A program made the position numbers and the translations under genes. A stretch of DNA of 64,000 nucleotides from Euonymus europaeus. Lineage: Eukaryota > Streptophyta > Magnoliopsida > Celastrales > Celastraceae. Positions within the stretch are counted from its first letter, which is position 1. Every line of letters starts with the position of its first letter. The stretch spans positions 7,607,001-7,671,000 of the forward strand of contig OY756961.1 of NCBI GenBank assembly GCA_963580455.1, in the 5' to 3' direction. The notes below the pieces were generated by a model. It saw only the letters and a list, made by a program, of their open reading frames with translations. It did not search any database and was not told where the DNA came from. Positions 1-10,970 of the stretch are shown here, one piece after another.

Positions 1-424
1 GCGATATGGCTAACCAAAAACACCATGAATGAATAATGAAAAGTGTAGTAAATATTTTCCTTGAAAATATCTTGTTGAAACAATTGTAGGTGAAGACGGA
101 TTTTTAATTTATAGGAGATTGTGATTAAACAAGGAGCAGAACTTGAAAATAGATTTGTTGTCCCTTATAACAAAAGCTTTCTTAAAAAGTATCAAACACA
201 TATGAAGGTAGAGTGGTGCAACCAGTCAAGATTGAAAAAGTATCTATTCAAATATATCAACAAAGGGCAAGATTGAACAAAAGATCTGTTAGAGGAAAAT
301 ATTGAGAAAAATAATGTTGCATTATGAGATAATTTAGAACTAGTGGACAAGATTAAATTATATATTGATTGTAGGTATTTATGTGCTTATAAATTTGTTT
401 AAAGAAATTTGGAGTTTGAAATAT
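1..424 (+). pseudogene. Helitron Rep/helicase protein fragment (decayed)
   Basis: From about 130 to 420 the + strand, read in one frame through several stops, encodes a stretch recognisable as the N-terminal Helitron-helicase-like region: a segment with [20 protein letters not shown], then [17 protein letters not shown], then IKLYIDCRYLCAYKFV. In intact plant Helitron proteins this order ([27 protein letters not shown]) lies upstream of the helicase core and close to the Rep motifs. A frameshift near 105-120 joins a preceding segment (DGFLIYRR). Stops at about 275, 325 and 402 show that it is dead. The coding match stops where LTR-like sequence begins near 424. No Helitron end (TC...CTRR with hairpin) was identified. 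The family assignment rests on remembered family motifs, not on a search. Confidence 0.7.
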
Positions 425-782
425 AAATGTAGAAGGAAAGAAATGAGAGGGTGAGAGTGAGGGAGAAAAGAGAGATATTTATTTGAGAGGTATTTAGTTT
501 TTCTTTTAATTTCAAGAGAGAGTTTTATTATTCTCTTCTAATTAAATTAGAGAGAAGGTTGTAACCCTCTGTTCCATAGTGAATTCTTCTATACTGGTCC
601 GTCATTTTTACCCTGTTCATTAGGGATTTTTCACGTAAAATCTGTGTGTCCAATTTCGCCTTCTACTATTTCAAATTCATTTGAAGTTGCGATCCTGCTC
701 GATTCGGATTGTCAATTGCGATCCTGCTCGATCCGGATTGTCAATTGCGATCCTGCTCGATTCGGATTGTCAATTTACAACA
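424..782 (+). repeat. Truncated Copia-type LTR (R-U5 part)
   Basis: The sequence ends in CAATTTACAACA and is followed at once by a tRNA-Met-type primer binding site, as expected for the 3' end of a Ty1-Copia LTR. Its 5' part is missing; it joins Helitron-derived sequence near 424. Inside it, 687-773 is three tandem copies of a 29-bp unit beginning TTGCGATCCTGCTCG. Positions 425-686 are repeated as an inverted complement at 797-1060. Confidence 0.6.
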
Positions 783-784
783 AG

Positions 785-796
785 TGGTATCGGAGC
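785..796 (+). other. Primer binding site, initiator tRNA-Met type
   Basis: TGGTATCGGAGC lies directly after an LTR end (CAACA-AG). It matches the usual plant Copia PBS TGGTATCAGAGC with one change. The same string recurs at 1252-1263 after a second LTR-like end. Confidence 0.65.
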
Positions 797-1249
797 TTCA
801 AATGAACATGAAATAGTAGAAGGCGAAATTGAACATATAGATTTTACGTGAAAAACCCCTAATGAATAAGGTAAAAACCGCAGATCAGTATAGAAGAATT
901 CACTATGGAATAGAGGGTTACAACCTTCTCTCTAATTTAACCAAGAGAACGATAAAACTCTCTCTTGAAACTAGAAGAAAAACTAAACACCTCTCAAATA
1001 AATCTCTCTTTTCTCCCTCACTCTCACCCTCTCTTTTCTTTCCTTCTACTTCTATATTTGTAGTGAAGAGCTCATGCCTTTATATAGGCATAGAGTGATG
1101 ACAAACTTGTCATTTACAAGAGTTAGGCAACTTATCATCAATGACATTTTGTGGTGTTAGGCAACTTACCACAACGACCATCAATGACATTTTGTGGTCA
1201 TTGATGACTTGTGGTGTGCTCTTGGTCATTGATGACTCTTGGTTCAACA
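797..1249 (-). repeat. Inverted Copia LTR copy (U3-R-U5)
   Basis: Read on the minus strand from 1249, this begins TGTTGAACCAAGAGTCATC, carries a TATA-like TATATAAAGG near 1080, and runs into the reverse complement of 425-686. It pairs with the + copy to make a long snapback. It also shares its U3 half, inverted, with 1510-1687. The 450-bp block appears to be one LTR family present three times in alternating orientation. The + reading frames across it are not genes. Confidence 0.6.
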
Positions 1250-1251
1250 AG

Positions 1252-1263
1252 TGGTATCGGAGC
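1252..1263 (+). other. Second primer binding site copy
   Basis: TGGTATCGGAGC again follows TTCAACA. The sequence after it (1264-1500) is not homologous to that after the first site, so this may be the 5' leader of a different deleted element or a recombination product. Confidence 0.45.
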
Positions 1264-1509
1264 GATTGGTTGGTTCGGAATTTGCTAGTTCTCTTGAAAT
1301 TCTTAGTATGCTTTGTGGTTACAACATTGTCTGACCTTTCACATTAGAAAAGTTTTCTTGAGATTATTGATCAAGTATTCGTGGTACGATTGTGTGGAAG
1401 TACTATCTAAAAGAAGTTCAGTCTAGAAAAGAACGTTTCTTTAATTGCGCACCGTTTTAAACGGAAGGCCCCCACTCTTTCTTATGAACTAATTTAGAGG
1501 TACTATGCA

Positions 1510-1687
1510 CCAAGAGTCATCAATGACCAAGAGCACACCACAGGTCATCAATGACCACAAAATGTCATCTATGGTAGGTTGCCTAACTCTTGTAAATTAC
1601 AAGTTTGCCATCACTTCATGCCTATATAAAGGCATGAGCTATTCACTACAAAGATAGAAGTAGAAGGAAAGAAATGAGAGGGTCAAA
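1510..1687 (+). repeat. LTR U3 fragment
   Basis: This segment (CCAAGAGTCATCAATGACC, then TATATAAAGGCATGAG, then GTAGAAGGAAAGAAATGAGAGGG) is the + strand version of the U3/R part found inverted at 1060-1249. It stops abruptly at 1687 inside the 3' LTR of the minus-strand Copia. Confidence 0.55.
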
Positions 1688-1998
1688 TTGCCCTTCTAAC
1701 TCACAGCACTCCCCCTCAAGCTGGAGCATAGATGTTAGTCATTCCTAGCTTGTTACAAGTAAAGTCAACCTAGACACCAGCTAGAGCCTTAGTGAAAATA
1801 TCAGCTAGCTGATCATGAGTTCTCACATCTTCAACCTAACCTCCTTCAATTGCATCTTCTCACGCACAAAATGACAATTTACCTCTATATGTTTAGTTCT
1901 CTCATGGAAACAGGATTCGATGCAATATGGATATCAGCTTGATTATCACACCATAATTGAGTTCCTTCCCATGGAATATAACCCAATTCGTGCATTAA

Positions 1999-3790
1999 CT
2001 ATCTCACAAAACATATCTCACTTGCGGTGTAAGTCATAACTCTATATTCGACCTCAGCACTAGACCAGGCTACCAGAAATTGCTTTTTACTCTTCCAACC
2101 AACCAAATTGCCACCAACAAACACGCAATAGCCAGTGGTGGACTTCCTATCAAAAGGAGATCCTGCCCAATCAACATCAGAAAACACTTCAATGTTCACA
2201 TGATCATGGTTTGCATATAGCAAACCTCGACTCAGAGCACCTTTAAGGTACCGAAGAATATGACAGCTTCCCAATGAGGAACACGAGGATTATAAATAAA
2301 TTGACTAACTACGCTCACTGAGAAAGTTATATCCGGACGAGTCACTCCCAGATAATTCAACCTTCCCACAAGCCATCGATATTGCTTAGGATTAGCAAAC
2401 ACATCATCTTGATCAGGATAAAGTTTCACCCTAGAGACCACAGGAGAGTCACAGGGCTTTGCACCACTCATTCCAGTATCTTATAATAGATCCACAACAT
2501 ACTTCCTTTGGGACAAGAATATCTCACCCCGACATCGAGTGACTTCTAAACCTAAGAAATACCGTAGAGGACCTAGATCCTTAGTCTGAAATTGACGTTG
2601 CAAGAACATCTTCATTCTTCAATGAGGATATACCATCTCCATTACTTCCCGTAATAACTATATCATCCACATACACCACTAACATGATATTTCCTGCACT
2701 AGATCGAAGGTAAAACACTGAGTGGTTTTTTTTTCGATCTCTTCAACCCAAACTTCTGTACCACATTTGAAAATCGACCAAACCAGGCTCGAGGAGACTA
2801 TTTCAAGCCATATAAAGATTTCTTCAACTTACACACCATACCTGACTCCCCCTGAGCAACAAATCCAGATGATTGCTCCAAATAAACCTCTTCAGTAAAA
2901 TCACCATGAAGGAAAACATTTTTCACATCCAACTGGTGTAAAGGCCATCCAAAAGTGGCAGCAAGAGAGATAAGTAATCGAATAGAATTGAACTTAGCAA
3001 CCAGAGAGAAAGTGTCTGTATAATCAACAACATAAGTCTGAGTATACACTTTTGCCACCAAACATGCATTAAGATGATCAATAGACCCATCTGGATTAGT
3101 CTTAACTGTAAAGACCCATTTGCTACCAACAGACTTCTTACCTAGAGGCAGAGGCACCAAATCCCAGGTATGATTGTGTTTCAAGGCTGACATTTCATCA
3201 GTCATAGCAGTGAGCCACACACGAGACGCAAAAGCTTCTGATAAAGAACGAGGAGTGGTAATGGAATCAATAGCCAAAGCAAAAGTCATGAGAGACTGAG
3301 AGGGCCCTACATAAGAGATAGTAGCAGATAAAGGATATTTGGCACATTGGCACCGTTCTTTCCGAAGAGCAATTGGAACATCAATATCAGGTGCAGGATC
3401 AGGAGTAGTGGTAGGATCAGGATCAGTCGCCACAATAGGAGATGGTAGGGGCACCCCGGCAGAAGGATGTGATGAAGGACAACGATACACAGAGCGAGGA
3501 CCTCGAACAAAGGTCTTCAACGAAGGTGAAGGTGGAGGTGGAGGAGAGGATAATGGATCAAGGCGCTGATCAAGATCATGAACAATATACTCATCAAGTG
3601 TAGATAGTGAGTCAAGGGAAGACACAGGGGTAGTATAGGATGAGTACGGAGTAGACTCATCAAAAATGACATCAGAAGACACAAGATATCGCCCTAAGTC
3701 AGGAGAGAAACACTGGTACCCTTTTTGAGTACGGGAATAAACGAGAAAAATACACCGTAATGACTTAGGATCAAGTTTAGTGAGATAAAA
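1999..3790 (-). pseudogene. Copia pol remnant: integrase tail, reverse transcriptase, RNase H
   Basis: The minus-strand frames give, in order, LDPKSLRCIFLVYSRTQKGY with QCFSPDLGRYLVSSDV (the integrase-to-RT linker typical of Copia), the RVT_2 reverse transcriptase from about 3250 (WDLVPLPLGKK, GSKWVFTVK, QLDVKNVFLHGDFTEEVYLE), the catalytic YVDD at 2662-2673, then RNase H (FSDVDWAGSPFDRKSTTGYC near 2160, SSAEVEYRVM near 2050). LDVKNVFLHG has N where the family usually has A. The frame is broken between 2798 and 2640 and near 2480 (stop before DTGMSGAKP), so no full polyprotein can be made. Transcription would come from the 5' LTR near 5390. Confidence 0.85.
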
Positions 3791-3879
3791 TCATCAGAAA
3801 TATAAGTCCTAGAAGAAATGCGTAAATTCTGAACACCCACATCTACATCAGAAGCAACGTTGGTAGAGCGAGTCTGTAG

Positions 3880-4679
3880 TGGTTTGCCATGCAACTTCGA
3901 GCATCGATCACGAGTATAGCCCACTCCACCACAATGGTAACAAGTAAACTTGGCATCTGAGCCACCACAACCACCATGACCCCCACTAATATCATAAGAA
4001 GAATGGTCAGCTAGACCAGACCATTCAGCAACATCCGGTAAGAAAGAAAAGGGTCTAACAAAATGGTTAGCCTAAGAGAAGGCCTCAGTGAGGGAGGTCT
4101 CTCCACTAGCAAGAATTTGTGAATGTGTAGACGCATACTCAGATTGCATTCCACTAAGAAAGGCAATGATCACCTACTACTCTCAAGATCAAGATCCAAA
4201 GACAGCAGGGAATTAAACTCTTCATAAACTCTCTTGAAGGAGGCAAAATAGTCACCCAGAGAAGTCTCATTCTATTCCGGTCGAAAGAAGGACAAGGCCA
4301 CATCATACAATTGATTCATATCATTCTTCCTAAAATACAGTACACCAAGATACTCCCATATCTGTTTAACCGTATCACAATGGGTCACCAACTCAGAGAC
4401 TTTAGAGTCCATAGAATTCAACAATTGACCATATAAGCGTGCATCATCACGCATCCACAACTTATGTTCAGCAGTATGTTTAGTAGAATCAGGGGGAACA
4501 TCAACAAGATGATCCTCCTTGTCCATTCCCCGAATGGCAATCAACATAATCTTTCGCCAATGTTGGTAAATAGAGCCAGTAATTTGTTGATCCGTAAGCT
4601 TGGTAGAGGTGGCCACCACCTCAGCAAAAATCTTCTGGGTTTTTTCACTCATGATGAATAGGATGTCAACAATAATCAA
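3880..4679 (-). pseudogene. Copia gag remnant (UBN2 type) with altered zinc knuckle
   Basis: The 135-residue open frame at 4272-4679 carries Copia gag features: ITGSIYQHWRKIMLIAIRGM, LWMRDDARLYGQLLNSMDSK, and VKQIWEYLGVLY. Downstream, 3901-3942 encodes a knuckle CYHCGGVGYTRDRC. It has the CX2CX4-X-X4C spacing but with tyrosine in place of the conserved histidine, which would be expected to weaken zinc and RNA binding. The frame is interrupted between the two parts. In an active element this protein would form the virus-like particle. Confidence 0.7.
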
Positions 4680-5390
4680 TTATCCAAAAAAATTAACCCA
4701 AGAATGTAGCCAAACAGAACAAAAATACAAAGACCAGAACACCTGCAACACCCCAGGAATACCACATTCACAGCCAGCTGCCAATGTGAAGTATAACCGA
4801 TAAAAACAGAGCTGAACACTCAAAGAACCCAACTTCCCTTGCTCAAATCATCAAAAATAGCCAAGACCCATAACATAACAGTGGGCAAATCACTTCCAAA
4901 ATCAAAGACCCAGTAACATAAAGGTTAGAAATGAGCAAGGGAACAACAATACGGCAGATGCAGAGAAGCGAAACGGGAAGACACTTACATTTCGACGGTC
5001 CGGCAATGGCGCGTTGACTGATAGAGGCTCGTGCAGACCATGCACGGCTCCGATCAGGACAAGAGAGGCTCCTAATGCCAAACAAAACTTTTGGATGGGA
5101 GGTGCACTAAACGAAAGTCTTAATCCATGAAAATCGAAGATTTTTGCACCAAAACTAGTCTATTGAAAAACACCAGGGACACAGAGATCAGGGACCACGT
5201 AAAAGAAGAGAAACCAGTTAGAGAAAGAGTAAAGAAGAATTAGTGAGGGAGAAGAGAGAAGGAGGAGAGGCGGCAGCAATTCCAGAGAAGAGATTTTGAC
5301 ATTACAGAATATTTTTCCAACACGTTACACAATACTACAAATACCCTAATAATAGAAAATATCCAAACTACCCTTCTAATTCATAACACA

Positions 5391-5845
5391 TTTCAATTAC
5401 ACTCGGTCGGAAAACTACTTGAATCTTTAAATTGTAGTGTTATTTTTTCTTCTCACAAAGTTGTGTTTCACGATCTAGTAATCAAGAGTATGATTGGTGA
5501 AGGATTTTGTAAAATATAACTTCGATGTTACTTGTTTTCTCTTAAAAATAATATCTCATTGGACTTCATCTCTAACTTTTCTTTGTACTTTAAGAAATTT
5601 GGATGTACTTTTCTTGTATTGTAAGAAATTATACAATGCAATTATTATTTTGAGTGTATCTTTGAGTAATTAGTTAATATTTGTATAATTGCAATACACA
5701 ATAGATATATTAAGTTCAATATTTTAGATAAATAAATAAAGAATACTTTAAAAATAAAAATAAAAATAAAAATTTGTCATGTCATATGCTTATAAAGCAT
5801 GTCATGTAAACTTGAGTTAATATTGAGCTACAAATATTTAGGTTA
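5391..5845. other. AT-rich spacer, no gene seen
   Basis: No recognisable coding or terminal repeat signal lies between the Copia 5' LTR and the Mutator-like element. It ends in the 11-bp target site duplicated by the latter. Confidence 0.5.
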
Positions 5846-5856
5846 TTTAGTGCTAC
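5846..5856. repeat. Left 11-bp target site duplication of the MULE
   Basis: TTTAGTGCTAC, identical to 17543-17553, directly outside the terminal inverted repeat. Confidence 0.88.
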
Positions 5857-6218
5857 AGATTTTCTCCAATGGGCTTCAACTCAAATAATTGTATTTGAGC
5901 TGAAGTGATCCTGATCGTTCATTTCACTTAACTCAGATCTGATGGTGGAGGATATATAGATTTCATATTTTGTTTTGTGTCAAAACCACTCTTCTCTTCT
6001 CCTTCGCGACTCTTCTCTTCTCCCTTGCGTCAGTCACACCTAATCTCCCCTAGCCATCTCCATCACGCCTCCATTAATTCACCTCCGTTTGTTGTCTCCG
6101 TCTATCTTCGTTCGTCATCCGTTTTTCTCCACTTGTTGTCTCCGTCCGTCTTATTACTTCAGTTCAATCTGGTTCGGAAAGAGAGGTACAATTATTGGTT
6201 CAAACAACAATGATTTAC
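5857..6218. repeat. Left terminal inverted repeat of the MULE
   Basis: This is closely complementary to 17212-17542 over its length, including GATTTTCTC at the outer end, TCATTTCACTTAACTCAGAT in the middle and GGTTCAAACAACAATGATTT at the inner end. The left copy has about 30 bp more, mainly a duplicated CTTCTCTTCTC-like stretch near 6000. The + strand is C/T-rich and gives an accidental 78-codon open frame (5977-6213). The TIR would carry the transposase binding site and probably a promoter. Confidence 0.88.
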
Positions 6219-6480
6219 TATGATTTTTTAGCTTATTTTGCTCCGAGTTTATAGCAGCTTGTCGACACAAACAACTATGATTTATTTTGAATTTTGTATC
6301 TTATTTTACTCTTAGAATGCTATAGTAGTTTGTCGACACAAACAACTATGATTTCCTTTGAATTTTATAGCTCATTTTACTCTTAGAATGCTATAGCACT
6401 TTGTTGGCACAAAAGCTATGATTTACTTTGACTTTTATAGCTTATTTTGCTCTTAAAATGCTATAGCAATTTATAGGCAC
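6205..6480 (+). repeat. About 71-bp tandem repeats inside the MULE left end
   Basis: Four degenerate copies of a unit containing CACAAACAACTATGATTT and TTACTCTTAGAATGCTATAG; successive anchors near 6267 and 6338 are 71 bp apart. Subterminal tandem repeats are common in plant DNA transposons and may bind transposase, which is inference here. Confidence 0.7.
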
Positions 6481-6562
6481 TGGTTGTATATGCCGCATCT
6501 ATCTTATACGAATTAGGGAACACACTCGTATCTGGTTGTATAACCCTATGTGGCTGGCCCAC

Positions 6563-7558
6563 ACTCGTATCCAATTAGGGAACTCCAATCTCAGTTAGTT
6601 TTCCTGATTCACTTAAGTTTGGGCTTACATGGCCTATAGTGGGGACCAACAAGGAAAAATAAAACATGAGTTTCCTATGAATTTAATTATCAGCCCAAAC
6701 CTGTTAGCATATTTAAAATCCATAAACTATAATATATTTCACTAAAATATTATAGTTGCACTTCCCGTTTTATTTCAAATTAAATATGAGCCTTTCATTA
6801 TAATCGTTCATTAAAATCATCATGTTAAGTTACAGATGTCAGTCAATCAAATATGCCACTGACATATAATATTTAATTGATATCTTTAAATATTACTCGA
6901 GCTTACCGCTTAACTTTTTTGAATTTTTCGGATTAATTAAAATCCACCTGCAGGGTTTTGACACAATCTCAAATCCTATAAGCATTCTGGAGAGGGTATC
7001 ATTAATCCTTATTGGATGTGAATTTTATTAATAGATTATTTTTCATCGTGCATTTAATGTGGTAATCCAATTAACTCAGTGTATGTCAGCCTGTACAAAA
7101 TGACCCACCTTTGGTAAATCAAAGTCTCATACATTAAATGCACACATACCAATAATCTTTAATAAATTAAGATTATGAACAATATTATAACATCAGTGTG
7201 AGTGTACAATTTTTCATATAGTCTGACTGGAAAAATTGATTCACACATAGTCCTAATCAATACACTCCAAGTGTACTAGTATAGTAAGTTCAAGCTATAC
7301 TGTTTTCTGTAACCAAGATAGGTATACTGAAATACTATACTACAACTCTGTCGAAGGTTCATCTAATTCCATCTAAGCTATGATCGTTTACTTATATTCA
7401 ATATGAACTTATGAATTGATCTTCCGTGTGTAAGCTAAACTTTACACACCAATTCATATACCATATAGAATAAAAGACGCTTATGCCAATATTTCATTTT
7501 TCATATTAAATACTAAACATATTTTATTCAAATAAACAAACTGAGTTTGAACATTACA
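6563..7558 (-). repeat. Copia 3' LTR, truncated
   Basis: Homologous to 13105-14090 in the same orientation, from AACTCCAATCTCAGTTAG to GAACATTACA. The sequence matching 12665-13104 is missing, so the outer end and its target duplication cannot be read. Confidence 0.8.
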
Positions 7559-7689
7559 TAAGCTTAGATGTCAAGAAATTTTGTTTAGATTAATATGACC
7601 TAAGCGTAAATGTCAATGATAGGTTTGATTCGGTTTCGAAGGTTATTTTCTCTTAGATGGTAAAATCGTTGAGTTGTTCAATTCATCAC

Positions 7690-8085
7690 AATTAGTGTTA
7701 TCTACCAAACTACCAGAACAGATAAAATGTTCATTGTTTTTGATAAAAAAATTGAGTTATCAAACTTAAAACAATATTCATTCTTAGCCAAAGAAGTAAT
7801 TGAAATTAAATTTTGTCTCAGAGCTGGTACGTAAAGACAATTGTTCAAAATTAAAGTTCTATCACTACTAAAACTCAAATGGAAAATGCATTCAGTAACT
7901 ACTTCTAGTCTTGTCGTATCTCCCAAAAGAATGTAACGTTCCTCCTCATTTGGTTGTCTGGTTTTCTAGAACCCCTACAACGAATTGCAAACATGATTAG
8001 TGGCTACCATGTATTCTACCAGGTACTGATAGACACAGCCGCTAATTATGTTTCGACAACAAATGATTGAAGGTTACCTTGATTA
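7690..8085 (-). pseudogene. Copia protease / pre-integrase fragment
   Basis: On the minus strand the sequence next to the solo LTR contains VATNHVCNS, resembling the region around the Copia protease active site (the usual DSGATNHVC; the DSG itself is not preserved). It is followed by RYILLGDTTRLEV and LILNNCLYVPALRQNLISI, the hallmark linker into the GAG-pre-integrase domain. The segment from 7926 is open for 74 codons and ends at 7702; nothing of integrase follows. It was one frame with the gag at 10173 before the solo LTR inserted. Confidence 0.7.
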
Positions 8086-8090
8086 TTCTT

Positions 8091-10167
8091 TGTAATACCT
8101 CGACCCGAAAATATTCAAGAAGAAAAATAATAATAGCAATTAAATTGTTATTTCGACTTTGGGAGAATACCAAGTATTGGGTTAAACTAGACTACGAATG
8201 GATTAGTAATTAATAAAATTAAATAAGTAAATTTTATTAATTAACTTAAAAAAAACAATAAGTGTCCACTTTCGGTGGGCATGTAATTGCCCACCGAAAG
8301 TGGGCAATTATGGGCCACAAATTCGCCACGTGAGTTGGCCAATTTGTGGCCAAGTCCAAGTGATTTATTTAAAAAAAATAGAATTCACAAAAAGAAACGA
8401 AAGAAACAAAGCACTGGTGCATGCGATGCCGAGAGAGAGATAAGGGGAAAGAAGGAGTTAGGAAGGATTAAAGTTGGGTTTTGAAGGATTTATGGAGCTT
8501 AGCATGTTTCAAGAAGGATTAAAGGAGGAGTTGTGATTTTAAGGTAAGTTTTCTATAGATTTTCATAGTTAGGTTTTTATGGGTTTTGTAGATTAGAGCT
8601 TGAATTTTGATTATTTGAGATAATGAGGTTTAAATAGGTTGATTTATACTTAATTGTGTATGTATTTGTTAGATTTGAGTTGATTGGAAGATTTTCAAGC
8701 TTGAGAGCTTTGGGTGGAAATTCTAGAGAGAGAAAGGTTGGATTCTTTGAAATTATGGTTTAATTTACATTTGTATATATTATTGGAGAGATATAAATTG
8801 TGAAATGGGTTGTGAATTTGCCATATATTAGGTTGGGGGTTCAAACCCTAGAATTTGGAAATTTTCGATTTTTGTGAAATTACGTGGATTCGAGGTAGGG
8901 GATTCTAGCCCATTCTATTCGTTCTCATTTTAATATTTTAATTGCGGTTTCTCTCTTTATTGGTCTTTATATTTGTGTTCTTTCCTTACTTGCTTCCTAA
9001 GGAAGAACGAACCTAGGATTGTTCTCGTGTTTCATAAAATGTTAGATTGCATTTTCGATTGATTGTTTGGTCTTATACCAAACATGTATGGTTCGTGTTC
9101 ATGCATCATGAGTAGTTATCTATATAACTAAGATTCGTTTATATCTGTATTGATTCCATGACATGACATTGTTGCATTAGAGCCATATGGAAGTACGAGT
9201 ATGGATTCATGACTTTCGTAGGTTGTTTGAACGTCATATGGGTGGAAGGTTGTGGAACCCTGGCTTGGTTGCAACCGGATGACATCCTTATGAGGCAACG
9301 TACTGGGGTCCCGAGGGATCGGTTCAAGGAACCCGAGTCAGTATGGACAAGGCTGGCGCCTTGTAATTGGTCATATTTTCCTTATGAGTTGTAAGGTGGC
9401 GGTGTTCACCGAATTCGATGTGTTGGGATGGATGTCGAGGCATCATCCTAGCAGTACTCACTGGGAGGAAACGGGACCGCTAATTTTGAGTATTTGATAT
9501 GATGGTTCATAGTCTTTAGCATGCTGCTGCATTGACTTCTTTAAAAATTCAGCTTATATATTATGCTATCTTGTTTTACCCCTACTGAGCCATTGCTCAG
9601 CCTTTACTTCTTTCCTTCCCACACAAGTGAGACTGGTATTGATACCGGCGCTACGGATCTGTAGGAGGCGGGATGACATGGTGCCACCTGGAGACACTAG
9701 GTTGGGAATAGATTAAAGGATTGACCTCCTTATTTTTGTTAATTAATATATTTGTGGGTTGACGATGTGTATTCGAATTATATATGTGAACACCTTGTCG
9801 ATGTGTGGTGGTGCGGTTAGGAGGGTGCCTTGTGTTAGGACTCCTACACCTAGATGTGAATTTTACGGTTAATTGCATATTGATACATAAATGAATGTTG
9901 TGTTTAATTATGTTTTGCGGATGCATGCTGTAGATGGCCTGAGGCCCTGCCTAGGATTGCGAATGCATGTGATGTGACGGCCAGAGGCCTTATATGGTTA
10001 GATAAATTTGTGCTGCATTTCAAGTGGGCATTCTCCGATATACGGGGAGATGCTGCCAAATTTTCGATAGAAATGGGTAGATTAATATTTTGATAATGTG
10101 AGGATTATATATTTTACGTATAATAGTTGGGTTCAAACAGTAGCGCCTACAGGGTCAGGGCGTTACA
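8091..10167 (+). mobile_element. Solo LTR, 2.08 kb, 5-bp target duplication
   Basis: It begins TGTAATACCTCGACCC and ends GGGTCAGGGCGTTACA. These ends form the short inverted TGTAAYRCC...GGCGTTACA terminus seen in several plant Gypsy (Tekay/Del-like) LTRs. TTCTT flanks it on both sides (8086-8090 and 10168-10172). There is no internal polyprotein. It interrupts a Copia reading frame just after the gag zinc knuckle, which independently fixes the borders. It is the product of LTR-LTR recombination, by inference. The assignment to Gypsy comes from terminal sequence style only. Confidence 0.85.
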
Positions 10168-10172
10168 TTCTT

Positions 10173-10970
10173 GCTCAGCCATGTCTGACATTGTATCTTC
10201 CAATGTCTCTTCTGACCACAGTGAAAACACTTGCCTTTTGATTTTTTCACTCCGCCTTGAATACCCTTTAAGTCGACTAATTTCTCCTTATTCTTCTAAG
10301 TCTTTTTCTTCTTCTTACATTTCGTTTAGAAGAGGAGCCTTTCTCAGTAAGATTGACCTTAGCTTGTTGAGGTCGTAATGCCTCTGCCCCTTTGAGCTCA
10401 TTGAGAAGTTCCAACAACATATAAACCCTCTTGTTCTTGTTATAGCTCAGTCGGAAATTCTCATAGCTTTCTGAAAGAGATTGAAAGATGATATCGCCCT
10501 GGCTTTCGCAATCAATATCAGCACCAAGGACCTCGAGCTCATCCAAAAGACTCATCATCTTAAGAACGTGCTCATTTACATTAGTTCCTTCAGACACCTG
10601 GGTGTTCATGAGTGCTTTCATTCTTGCGGCTCTGCCTTGATCACCAAACATCTCCTTCAGGCTATAGATGATGTCACATGCACTTTTCATAGTCTGGTGT
10701 TGCTTTTGCAACACATCTGACATTGATGCTAACATGAAACATCCTGCCATCTCATCTTTTTCCACTTCTTGTGAGCAGCAATATGCTCATCAGTGGCACC
10801 CTCCGCAGGCAATTCAAGACATAGTTCAGTCAACACATATTTGTACTATTTAGCAGTGAGCACAATATCCAAATTCCTTTTTCAGTTGACATAGTTTGTT
10901 CCATCCAACTTATGGTCTTCTAGAATAACAAATAAAGGATTGAAAGAAATTTTCAAATCTGAAAAAGGAC
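10173..10970 (-). pseudogene. Copia gag (UBN2 type) with zinc knuckle
   Basis: The minus strand encodes LDGTNYVN and RNLDIVLTAK, then WKKDEMAGCFMLASMSDVLQ, IIYSLKEMFGDQGRAARMKA, LMNTQVSEGTNVNEHVLKM and LSESYENFRLSYNKNKRVY, all typical of Copia gag. A proper CX2CX4HX4C knuckle (CFHCGQKRHWKIQC) lies at 10188-10229. A stop near 10905 and another near 10850 break the N-terminal part; 10277-10765 is open for 162 codons. The protein would have been the particle-forming nucleocapsid/capsid. Confidence 0.8.

Larger units (their letters stand above)
1688..5390 (-). mobile_element. Decayed Ty1-Copia retrotransposon with integrase core deleted
   Basis: On the minus strand the order is 5' LTR start (5390, TGTGTTATGAATTAGAAGGG), leader, gag, zinc knuckle, a short integrase C-terminal scrap, reverse transcriptase, RNase H, a polypurine tract (CTTGAGGGGGAG, 1709-1720) and the first about 20 bp of the 3' LTR (TGCTGTGAGTTAGAAGGGC, from 1708). 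The two LTR starts match each other apart from a few changes. The rest of the 3' LTR has been replaced by the LTR fragments at 1510-1687. Only about 120 bp separate the gag zinc knuckle from the last integrase residues, so protease, the GAG-pre-integrase domain and the DDE core are gone. The end of the 5' LTR and its PBS could not be placed with certainty. Confidence 0.8.

Noticed and set aside
5977..6213. 78-codon S/P-rich frame
   Set aside because: It is the C/T-rich terminal inverted repeat of the Mutator-like element, and its partner copy at the right end gives the same artefact.
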